NCBI GenBank assembly: GCA_039944535.1
Contig: JBDUYP010000001.1
Location: 744,001-808,000 of the forward strand
Length of the DNA stretch: 64,000 nucleotides
Source of the DNA: JAMZMI01 sp039944535
GTDB lineage: Bacteria; Bacteroidota; Bacteroidia; Cytophagales; Cyclobacteriaceae
Reading direction: 5' to 3'
Part shown: positions 55,007-61,718 of the stretch, piece by piece
Layout: every line of letters starts with the position of its first letter
How positions within the stretch are numbered: position 1 is the stretch's first letter
Notes under the pieces: generated by a model
Databases searched by the model: none
What the model saw: only the letters and a program-made list of their open reading frames with translations
Told to the model about the DNA's origin: nothing
Translations under genes and position numbers: made by a program

Positions 55007-55020
55007 TTTTAGGATATTAA
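55007..55020. promoter_or_regulatory. Candidate Rrf2 operator 3 (half-site)
   Basis: TTTTAGGATATTAA lies 11-24 bp before the hemerythrin start and matches the TAGGATAWWA core seen at 48606 and 49116. The flanking CTAGG extension is not kept, so this is a weaker site. Confidence 0.35.
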
Positions 55021-55030
55021 ACACCCCCAA

Positions 55031-55504
55031 ATGCAATCTGCAAAGCCTTTAAAAAGACACAAGTTTCTACAGCCGCTTAGTCACGGCCATCATCACAGCC
55101 TGCTTCTTTGTTGGAAAATACGAACAGGCTTGCAAAAACAGGTTGAGGTATCAAGAATAAAGCGCTATACGGACTGGTTTTTTGAACAGCATGTACTTCC
55201 CCACTTTCAGCAGGAGGAGCAATATTTATTTCCCGTTTTAGGAGAGACTCACCCTTTAGTGAAAAGGGCGCTGGCCGAGCACCGTAGGCTTACACGGTTG
55301 TTTACCGGAAACGAAAAAATAAAGCGAAACCTGAGTCTGTTAGAAGAAGAGCTTGAAGGCCATATCCGTTTTGAAGAACGTATATTGTTTCAAAAAATTC
55401 AGGAAGTTGCTGCTGAGAATCAGCTAGATTTTACCACCATTTCTCATCCCGAACCTACGTTTGAGGAAAACACCGAAGACGTCTTTTGGAAAACCAACAA
55501 CTGA
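55031..55504 (+). CDS. Hemerythrin-domain protein
   Basis: 157 residues. A four-helix HHE/hemerythrin-like fold with the iron ligand pattern: H-G-H-H-H-S near 19, H-V-L-P-H-F-Q-Q-E-E (about 54-63), H-R-R-L (about 84) and H-I-R-F-E-E (about 112). Hemerythrins bind O2 or NO through a di-iron centre. It starts a new transcript or follows the oxidase operon after 114 bp, with a possible Rrf2 site in that gap. Confidence 0.85.
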   Translation: MQSAKPLKRHKFLQPLSHGHHHSLLLCWKIRTGLQKQVEVSRIKRYTDWFFEQHVLPHFQQEEQYLFPVLGETHPLVKRALAEHRRLTRLFTGNEKIKRNLSLLEEELEGHIRFEERILFQKIQEVAAENQLDFTTISHPEPTFEENTEDVFWKTNN

Positions 55505-55505
55505 A

Positions 55506-55914
55506 ATGAACAACAAAAAAGTAGTCGTTTGGGATACCTATGTGACAAGAAAAAATGGCAATGTGATCCATTTTGAAATCATTGTGGACTCAGAAAGGCA
55601 AGACACAGAAAAATCTTTCAATATGGCTAAGACTATTGTGCCTCACAAGGGGGCCCGAAGGGATCATGGATACGGCTCATTGTCAATCTTGCTATGTAGA
55701 GAAAGTGACAGCAGAAGTAAATAAAGCCATTACCAAACAAGGCCACTACATTCTGGAAATGGACGAAATTCCAAAAGAACTGGCACCAAACCCTACAAAA
55801 AGAGAGTTAGTCTTTCACCTTAAAGTTCATTATAAGGAACATCGCCTCAAAAATTTTTCTTTTTCGAGTGTGGAGGAAACACAAAAGCTACTCCAGTTGG
55901 CGGAACAGGGCTAG
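55506..55914 (+). pseudogene. DUF2024 family gene with one-base frameshift
   Basis: The N-terminal frame (55506 to about 55652) reads V-V-V-W-D-T-Y-V-T-R-K-N-G-N-V-I-H-F, which is the start of DUF2024. The C-terminal frame (+1) reads A-H-C-Q-S-C-Y-V-E-K, then G-H-Y-I-L-E-M, which is the usual end. The join falls at a run of five G residues (55649-55653); dropping one G restores a continuous protein of about 135 residues. Either the gene is broken, the sequence has an error, or the frame changes during translation. DUF2024 proteins are small and of unknown function. The gene follows the hemerythrin after 1 bp. Confidence 0.78.
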
Positions 55915-56005
55915 TAAACCCTAATAACTGTTTGTTGAAATTTATTTGAAACACCGAAACAGTTCATTTCATTTTTCCCACTTTTGTTTTTTAAAGCAGG
56001 GTGTC

Positions 56006-57319
56006 ATGGTAACATCCTCAACCCGATCGCTAGTGGGAGTCAATAGGAAAAGAAAATTGTTAAAAACGGCCCAAATGCTGGAGGGAGCTAACAAGTCCAA
56101 TCCCTTTGTATTCAGTCGTATGTTTTTACTTTGGGCAGTATTGGGGGTTATAGGTGGACTCATTGCCGCTGTGTATTGGATTGCATTGGAATTCCTCACC
56201 CACCAGATGGCCGTATTCCGGGGTTGGCTAGTTATCCCACTGATGGCTATTTCAGGGCTGCTGGCCGGATTGATCATCTATTTTATCGGAGATCCGGGAG
56301 AGATTCAGTTAATCGTTAATAACATCCGCTTCAAAAAGGGGAAACTCGAGCCAAAAAACAATCCCTCAATGATCCTTTCTTCTTTGCTTTGTGTAGCGTC
56401 TGGAGGAAGTCTTGGGCCCGAGGCTCCCTTAGTTCAGGTCACTGGGTCCACTGGGTCTTGGTTGGGAAAAATGCTTCACCTAAAAGGAGAAGAGTTGCGA
56501 TCGCTAAGCATTGCTGGAATGGCCTCCGGGTTTACGGCTCTTTTTGGAGCACCTCTTGGAGGCAGCTTATTTTCTTTAGAGATACTTCATCACAAGCATG
56601 TAGTAGAATATTATCAGGCGATCATCCCTGCTTTTGTGGCAAGTTGCTTCAGCTACATCATATTCGCCCTCATTATTCACTTGGGTTTGGGACCCATGTG
56701 GAATCTACCTGCCTACGAAATGGCGGACAAATTCGATTTTGCCCTCGCTGTATTTTTCGCACTGTTCGCCACAGCATTGGGTTGGGGGTTTATTTTTTTA
56801 ACAAAGTTGTTAAAAGAGCTCTTTCAAAAAGTTTCCTTTCCGATTTATATAAAAACGCTCATTGGAGGAGTTACGCTGGGCATCATTGCCTATTATTTCC
56901 CCCTAACACGGTATTTTGGCCATGAGCAAACAAACCAACTTCTGACAGGCGAGTTTACACTTCAGTTTTTAGGTTTAATTATTCTATTCAAAATTCTGGC
57001 TATCTCCGTGACAGTTACTTCAGGATGGCGCGGGGGTTTTATTATTCCGCTTTTTTTCACAGGTGCCACTCTTGGTCTCATCATCCATTACTTAATGCCA
57101 GATGTGAGTGTATCCCTGGCGGTAATCAGCTGCATGGCTGCTATCAACGTAAGTGTCACGCGAACACCATTGAGCACTACTATTTTACTTGCTACACTAA
57201 CTGGGTTTTCTTACTTTATCCCTATTTTATTTGCGAGTCTTACGGGTTATTTTCTGGCGCCCAAAACTCCATTTATTTCCTCTCAAATGGAAGAAAGTAA
57301 AAACGACAAGAATGCTTAA
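56006..57319 (+). CDS. ClC-type chloride channel/transporter
   Basis: 437 residues from the ATG at 56006 (a TTG at 55946 opens the same frame but lies in a non-conserved stretch). About ten to twelve membrane helices are present. The ClC selectivity segments are seen as S-G-G-S-L-G-P-E-A-P-L-V-Q (about 132-144) and G-W-R-G-G-F-I-I-P-L-F-F-T-G-A (about 345-359). In antiporters the first segment is G-x-E-G-P; here it is G-S-L-G-P-E, so the gating Glu is shifted to E-A-P and transport mode is uncertain. It converges with the ECF sigma gene. Confidence 0.88.
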   Translation: MVTSSTRSLVGVNRKRKLLKTAQMLEGANKSNPFVFSRMFLLWAVLGVIGGLIAAVYWIALEFLTHQMAVFRGWLVIPLMAISGLLAGLIIYFIGDPGEIQLIVNNIRFKKGKLEPKNNPSMILSSLLCVASGGSLGPEAPLVQVTGSTGSWLGKMLHLKGEELRSLSIAGMASGFTALFGAPLGGSLFSLEILHHKHVVEYYQAIIPAFVASCFSYIIFALIIHLGLGPMWNLPAYEMADKFDFALAVFFALFATALGWGFIFLTKLLKELFQKVSFPIYIKTLIGGVTLGIIAYYFPLTRYFGHEQTNQLLTGEFTLQFLGLIILFKILAISVTVTSGWRGGFIIPLFFTGATLGLIIHYLMPDVSVSLAVISCMAAINVSVTRTPLSTTILLATLTGFSYFIPILFASLTGYFLAPKTPFISSQMEESKNDKNA

Positions 57320-57334
57320 ATCATAGACCTAAAT

Positions 57335-57994
57335 TCACATAATCCGCCGCATTACAGAATCAACAACACTGTCGCATCGGGCGTTACCAAACTCAAATAC
57401 CGAGGCATCTTTTGATAAGCTAAGCAGTTCATCTTTAAGCAATTTTCTCGCTCTATGGAGTCTCACTTTTACATTACTTAAACTGATATCCAGGCACTCG
57501 GAAATCTCCGCATGATCCAGCCCTTCCAACTCGTGAAGTACAAAAACGATCTTATATTTTTCTGGCAGTTGGTCTATTGCTTTCTCGATCAGCATCCGCG
57601 TTTCAGGATTTACATTATGCATAGGTGGAGGAGTATCAGGTAACAACATTATTTTCTTCTTAGCTTCTTTATCGTCCTCTTCCAAAATAAATTGTTGCGA
57701 CTTTCTCTTCTGTTGCAAGGCTTCATTGATGCCTATTCTGATCAGCCAGGTAGAAAAGGTGGAGGCTCCTCTAAACTGATCCAATCGCTCGAATGCATGG
57801 AGGTAAGCCTCCTGCATAATATCCTCAATTTCATTCTCAAACCTGCTATACCCGCGAATTACCCTGTACAATGTACGATTGTACCGACGCATCAATACCT
57901 CAAACCACTCCTTTTCTCCGCTCAATACCCGACGGATCACCTGCTCATCTGAGAGTTGAGTGGTTGCTTGATGATTTATGCTAATCACTTTCAT
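57335..57994 (-). CDS. ECF-family RNA polymerase sigma factor
   Basis: 219 residues. Region 2 (about 30-100) has E-I-E-D-I-M-Q-E-A-Y-L-H-A-F and T-W-L-I-R-I-G-I-N-E-A-L. Region 4 (about 135-185) has P-E-K-Y-K-I-V-F-V-L-H-E-L-E-G-L and I-S-E-C-L-D-I-S-L-S-N-V-K-V-R-L-H-R-A-R-K. The C-terminal tail has C-D-S-V-V-D and two other Cys; it is not a known regulatory domain. No anti-sigma gene is adjacent. Its promoter forms a mirror image with that of the divergent DoxX-like gene, so it probably controls both. Confidence 0.93.
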   Translation of the reverse strand: MKVISINHQATTQLSDEQVIRRVLSGEKEWFEVLMRRYNRTLYRVIRGYSRFENEIEDIMQEAYLHAFERLDQFRGASTFSTWLIRIGINEALQQKRKSQQFILEEDDKEAKKKIMLLPDTPPPMHNVNPETRMLIEKAIDQLPEKYKIVFVLHELEGLDHAEISECLDISLSNVKVRLHRARKLLKDELLSLSKDASVFEFGNARCDSVVDSVMRRIM

Positions 57995-58009
57995 CCTTCT
58001 TTTTATTCA

Positions 58010-58072
58010 TTAGATGCGGCACGGTAATGAAAGTTACAAATTTTGTAACCTCTCCGTTTCTCATCCATCTAA
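58010..58072. promoter_or_regulatory. Divergent mirrored ECF promoters
   Basis: A perfect palindrome GTTACAAATTTTGTAAC (58033-58049) supplies TGTAAC on both strands. To the right, TGTAAC (58044-58049) is followed after 16 bp by CATCTAA (58066-58072). To the left, on the minus strand, TGTAAC (58038-58033) is followed after 16 bp by CATCTAA (58016-58010). The predicted starts are near 58079 (rightward) and 58003 (leftward), just ahead of the two genes. Confidence 0.75.
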
Positions 58073-58096
58073 CCAACAAATAAACAATTAGAAATC

Positions 58097-58486
58097 ATGA
58101 CAAATTCAACAACCATCGACAATGTAAATCGGGTTCAAACCCTATTGAAGTTTACCTATGGACTAATACCTATCGTAGCTGGTGCCGACAAATTCACCAA
58201 TCTACTAACCGATTGGGGAACCTACCTACCCGGCGCAATAGCCAACATGCTCCCGTTAAGCACGTCTGCTTTTATGATGATCGTGGGGGTGATCGAAATT
58301 GTAGCTGGGGTGATTGTCCTACGAAAAACCATTATGGGAGCATACGTAGTTTCTGCATGGCTGATCTTCATTGCCCTCAACCTACTTATCCAAGGTTCTT
58401 TTGACATTGCCGTTAGGGATATCGTCATGGCTATTGGGGCATTTAGCCTCGCCAAAATAACGGAAGTCGTTCATCAAACCAAATAA
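58097..58486 (+). CDS. DoxX-like four-helix membrane protein
   Basis: 129 residues with four membrane helices (about 15-33, 55-75, 80-98 and 104-122). The second loop L-T-D-W-G-T-Y-L-P and the motif V-G-V-I-E-I-V-A-G fit the DoxX/DUF-like group. Similar proteins are often mis-annotated as tRNA methyltransferases. A role in redox or membrane stress is inferred from its ECF-type promoter. It is divergent from the ECF sigma factor. Confidence 0.78.
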   Translation: MTNSTTIDNVNRVQTLLKFTYGLIPIVAGADKFTNLLTDWGTYLPGAIANMLPLSTSAFMMIVGVIEIVAGVIVLRKTIMGAYVVSAWLIFIALNLLIQGSFDIAVRDIVMAIGAFSLAKITEVVHQTK

Positions 58487-58620
58487 CTTCTAAAGGCCGA
58501 ATATTCAAAGCTGCATCCTCTAGTAAATTGGATGTGGCTTTTAACTCTATGTACATATTGCCTAATTCATATCCTGTATAATACGTTTTTTTTCAGGGGA
58601 GTTGGTTTTTAGTTTTTAAT

Positions 58621-58637
58621 AGTTAGGAATCCTTACT
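58621..58637. promoter_or_regulatory. Palindromic operator before thioredoxin-like gene
   Basis: AGTTAGGAATCCTTACT, an 8-1-8 near-palindrome (one mismatch). It lies 46 bp before the thioredoxin-like start. The TTTAATAGTTAGGA block is repeated exactly at 58929-58942, before the MarR gene. Confidence 0.62.
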
Positions 58638-58682
58638 AAATTAGTGTTAGCAATATTGCTACACTTTAAAATCTTTAAAACA

Positions 58683-58916
58683 ATGAGTAAATCCATCTTT
58701 TATCATGCCGGATGTCCCGTTTGTGTCAGCGCAGAGCATGACATCCTCAACTTACTTGACCCCAAAGAAGTGGAAGTAATCCATTTGGGTGAAGACAAAG
58801 CCAAAATCGGTGATGCAGAGAAAGTAGGTGTGAAATCTGTCCCGGCATTGGTCACGCCCAGTGGTAATGTTTTACACCTCAATTTTGGTGCAAGCATGGC
58901 TGATGTAAAAGGCTGA
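58683..58916 (+). CDS. Small thioredoxin-like protein with CPVC site
   Basis: 77 residues from the ATG at 58683; the frame upstream has no conserved residues. The redox pair is in Y-H-A-G-C-P-V-C (Cys10 and Cys13), followed by V-E-V-I-H-L-G-E and the cis-Pro in V-K-S-V-P-A-L-V. It resembles glutaredoxin/thioredoxin-like small redox proteins; there is no signal peptide, so it is cytoplasmic. It lies between two copies of the palindromic operator and probably is controlled by the MarR regulator downstream. Confidence 0.82.
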   Translation: MSKSIFYHAGCPVCVSAEHDILNLLDPKEVEVIHLGEDKAKIGDAEKVGVKSVPALVTPSGNVLHLNFGASMADVKG

Positions 58917-58930
58917 TGTTTTTTTGACTT

Positions 58931-58974
58931 TAATAGTTAGGAGTCCTATGTTTACATACGACTCCTAACCATTA
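58931..58974. promoter_or_regulatory. Long inverted repeat, autoregulatory operator
   Basis: Two 21-bp arms (58931-58951 and 58954-58974) match at 19 of 21 positions around a TT centre. Each arm holds the AGTTAGGA/TCCTAACC core also found at 58621. The repeat ends 5 bp before the MarR start. No T-run follows, so it is an operator rather than a terminator. Confidence 0.7.
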
Positions 58975-58979
58975 TTCGT

Positions 58980-59594
58980 ATGGCCAATTCCGTTTTTGAC
59001 ACTACCTTTCAGCAGCAGAATGTAGAAAGCAAAATCATTGTATCCCTGGAGCGTATATCGGAAGCTTTCAAAGTTCTCCTTTGGGAGGATAGTAAGACCC
59101 ATGGACTCACGCCAATTCAGGTGCAGATACTGGTTTTTTGTTTGTTTCATTCACCAGACAAGCGAAAGGGCAAACAACTGGCTTCCGAGTTGAACGTAAC
59201 CAAAGCCACAATCAGTGACGCGGTGAAGACATTAGAAAAGAAAGGCCTTATCTCAAAAACGATAGAAACAGATGCGCGTAGCTACATCATTGAACTTACA
59301 TCACATGGAAAAAATATAGCAAAAAATGTTTCGTTTTTCGCAAACCCGCTCCATTCACCCATCGAGCGTCTGTCAGAAGCAAAAAAAGGCGTCCTATTAA
59401 AGAGTCTTCTGGATCTTATTTCCAATCTGCAATCTGCTGGCATTATATCTATCAACAGGATGTGTCTTTCCTGCAAGCACTATGAGCAAAGACAAGAGGG
59501 TCATTTCTGCCATCTCTTACAAAAAAAGCTCTCGGATCAAGAACTTCGTATCGACTGCTCTGAATATGTCGCTGTTCCCAAACCCTACAAATAA
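58980..59594 (+). CDS. MarR-family regulator with cysteine-rich tail
   Basis: 204 residues. The MarR-type winged helix lies at about 25-120: L-T-P-I-Q-V-Q-I-L, then Q-L-A-S-E-L-N-V-T-K-A-T-I-S-D-A-V-K-T-L-E and R-S-Y-I-I-E-L. The C-terminal tail (about 160-200) has C-L-S-C-K-H, a later C-H-L and a last D-C-S-E-Y, so four Cys may bind zinc or an Fe-S cluster or act as a redox switch. Such a tail is not part of ordinary MarR proteins. The start ATG lies 5 bp after the long inverted repeat. Confidence 0.85.
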   Translation: MANSVFDTTFQQQNVESKIIVSLERISEAFKVLLWEDSKTHGLTPIQVQILVFCLFHSPDKRKGKQLASELNVTKATISDAVKTLEKKGLISKTIETDARSYIIELTSHGKNIAKNVSFFANPLHSPIERLSEAKKGVLLKSLLDLISNLQSAGIISINRMCLSCKHYEQRQEGHFCHLLQKKLSDQELRIDCSEYVAVPKPYK

Positions 59595-59620
59595 CTTTCA
59601 TTCGATTTTTTGATAGTAAC

Positions 59621-59637
59621 CATGAAAGCATTTCATG
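59621..59637. promoter_or_regulatory. MetR-box-like palindrome
   Basis: CATGAAAGCATTTCATG is a perfect 7-3-7 palindrome and contains TGAA-N5-TTCA, the MetR consensus. It lies 46 bp before the LysR-type gene. A weaker copy, TGAAATAATCATC, is at 59654-59666. Confidence 0.7.
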
Positions 59638-59682
59638 CATTATTCCACGCTTATGAAATAATCATCCGATACTTTTGAATTT

Positions 59683-60594
59683 ATGGAAATCAGGTACTTA
59701 AGACTTATCAAGGCGATCGTAGAGGAGGGTGGTATTACCCGCGCAATCGATAAGTTGCACCTTTCACAAAGTGCCATTAGCTATCAGCTCAAAGAAGCAG
59801 AATTGCAAGTGGGTACTCCCATTTTCTATCGTAGAAACAAAAAACTCATCCTCACGCCTGTGGGCAAAAAGTTGTATGCTACGGCCAATAATGTGCTAAA
59901 GGAAATTGACTTTACCGAATCGGAAATTAAAAAATTGATCTCCGGAGAAACCGGCGCAATACGCATAAGCACTGAGTGTTACACCAGTTATCATTGGTTG
60001 CCTCCGGTGCTCAAAAAATTTAAAAACGAGTTTCCGAATGTGGAAATACAAATTGTGTTTGAGGCCACACATCAGCCAATCACAAAACTCAAGGAAGGTG
60101 AACTTGATTTGGCAATCACCAGCAATCCAGAACTTGATGACAAGCTGACCTATATCGAACTTTTTACCGATGAAATGCTGGCTGTGGTATCTCCTCAGCA
60201 TCACTGGGCTCAGAAGGAGCAGATTGAAGCTGAAGATTTTGAAGAAGTAAGACTGTTTATCCATTCGCTTCCACTTGAAACAGTTTCAATATTTAGAAAT
60301 CTGCTCACCCCAAAAGGAATCCGCCCAAAAGAGCTGATCACGCTTCCCCTCACGGAAGCTTCTATCGAAATGGTCAAAGCCAATATGGGTGTGCTCGTAA
60401 TGGTCAATTGGGCTTTAAAGCCCTATAAAAATGACAATATTAAGACCATTAGAATAGGACCTCAAGGATTTCATAGACAGCAGTACCTTGCCATAATGGA
60501 GGACAGGGAGTACCCGCTGTATTTCGACTATTTCATTAAATTTTTGAGAGAAGAGTTAAGGCTAGATAAGCCTGCCCCCGTTAAGAAAGTTTAA
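59683..60594 (+). CDS. LysR-family regulator, MetR-like
   Basis: 303 residues. The LysR HTH (about 1-60) has G-G-I-T-R-A-I-D-K-L-H-L-S-Q-S-A-I-S-Y-Q-L-K-E. The effector domain resembles MetR: C-Y-T-S-Y-H-W-L-P-P-V-L-K-K-F at about 98-112, and E-G-E-L-D-L-A-I-T-S-N near 145. MetR responds to homocysteine and activates methionine genes. A MetR-box palindrome lies before this gene. It is the first gene of an operon with peroxiredoxin, flavodoxin and a PLP enzyme of sulphur amino acid metabolism. Confidence 0.88.
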   Translation: MEIRYLRLIKAIVEEGGITRAIDKLHLSQSAISYQLKEAELQVGTPIFYRRNKKLILTPVGKKLYATANNVLKEIDFTESEIKKLISGETGAIRISTECYTSYHWLPPVLKKFKNEFPNVEIQIVFEATHQPITKLKEGELDLAITSNPELDDKLTYIELFTDEMLAVVSPQHHWAQKEQIEAEDFEEVRLFIHSLPLETVSIFRNLLTPKGIRPKELITLPLTEASIEMVKANMGVLVMVNWALKPYKNDNIKTIRIGPQGFHRQQYLAIMEDREYPLYFDYFIKFLREELRLDKPAPVKKV

Positions 60595-60611
60595 CCAAAA
60601 CCAATACAATT

Positions 60612-61250
60612 ATGAGTTTAAGAATTGGAGACGATGCGCCAAACTTCAGTGCGCCCACTACGGAAGGAGAAATAGATTTTCATAGCTGGCTGGGAACCGG
60701 CTGGGGAATCCTTTACTCTCACCCTGCTGACTACACGCCTGTCTGCACTACAGAATTAGGAAAAACCGCCCTGCTCATAAGCGAATTTGAAAAAAGAAAT
60801 ACCAAAGTACTGGCCGTAAGTGTGGACGGTCTGGAATCTCACCATGGCTGGATCAAAGACATCAATGAGACACAAAACTGCACGGTCAACTTCCCCATTA
60901 TTGCCGATGAGGATAGAAAAGTAGCTACCCTCTACAATATGATTCACGAAAATGCATCTGCCACACTCACTGTGCGGTCGGTATATTTTATTGGACCAGA
61001 TAAGAAGATCAAGGCGATTATTACCTATCCGGCATCTACAGGTCGCAATTTTCAGGAGATACTGAGGGTGATCGATTCGCTACAGCTCACCGCCGAACAT
61101 AGTGTAGCGACTCCAGCTGACTGGGTTACAGGCGAAGATGTTGTGATCGCTCCGGCAATCAAAGACGAAGATATACCGGCCAAATTCCCAAAAGGACACC
61201 ATGTGGTAAAACCCTATTTGAGGTACACCCCACAGCCTAACATTAAATAA
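60612..61250 (+). CDS. 1-Cys (Prx6-type) peroxiredoxin
   Basis: 212 residues. The active-site region is H-P-A-D-Y-T-P-V-C-T-T-E-L (peroxidatic Cys near 46, with the usual Thr/Pro before it). The extended C-terminal part (about 165-212), with D-W-V-T-G-E-D-V-V-I and P-K-G-H-H-V-V-K-P-Y-L, marks the Prx6/1-Cys branch. It reduces hydrogen or organic peroxides in the cytoplasm. The gap to the LysR gene is only 17 bp. Confidence 0.93.
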   Translation: MSLRIGDDAPNFSAPTTEGEIDFHSWLGTGWGILYSHPADYTPVCTTELGKTALLISEFEKRNTKVLAVSVDGLESHHGWIKDINETQNCTVNFPIIADEDRKVATLYNMIHENASATLTVRSVYFIGPDKKIKAIITYPASTGRNFQEILRVIDSLQLTAEHSVATPADWVTGEDVVIAPAIKDEDIPAKFPKGHHVVKPYLRYTPQPNIK

Positions 61251-61256
61251 GGAAAG

Positions 61257-61715
61257 ATGGGCTCCCGTACCAGTTCATTAATTATTCTATATGCTACACA
61301 GACCGGAAAGGCTGAAAGATTGGCCTTTCAGATGAATAAAATGGCACAAGCCAAACACATGAAGACAGAGTTGTGGAACATGTTTGACTTTGATGGAGCC
61401 ACACTTTCGTCTTACAACAACCTGGCAGTGATAGTAAGCACACATGGTATTGGAGAGCCTCCTTTTCAGGCGGAAAAGTTGTACTATTTTTTACATAGCC
61501 CAAAGGCTCCCAAACTCCCTGCCCTCAACTATTCGGTGTTGGCGTTGGGCGATTCAAACTATGCTCAGTTTTGTCAGACGGGGAAGGATTTTGATCAAAT
61601 TCTGGAAAAACTTGGAGCTACTCGTGTTGCTGGAAGGGTTGATTGTGATCTGGATTATGAAATGGATGCACTCCAGTGGATGGAAAGTGTTTTGGAAATA
61701 ATCAACATGAAATAG
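61257..61715 (+). CDS. Flavodoxin-like protein (CysJ FMN-domain type)
   Basis: 152 residues forming a lone flavodoxin domain. The FMN phosphate loop is Y-A-T-Q-T-G-K-A-E-R, followed by S-T-H-G-I-G-E-P-P and L-G-D-S-N-Y-A-Q-F-C-Q-T-G-K-D-F-D, the latter typical of sulphite reductase and P450 reductase FMN domains. It may carry electrons for methionine synthase reactivation or for sulphite reduction. It is 6 bp from the peroxiredoxin and 3 bp from the PLP gene. Confidence 0.88.
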   Translation: MGSRTSSLIILYATQTGKAERLAFQMNKMAQAKHMKTELWNMFDFDGATLSSYNNLAVIVSTHGIGEPPFQAEKLYYFLHSPKAPKLPALNYSVLALGDSNYAQFCQTGKDFDQILEKLGATRVAGRVDCDLDYEMDALQWMESVLEIINMK

Positions 61716-61718
61716 ACC

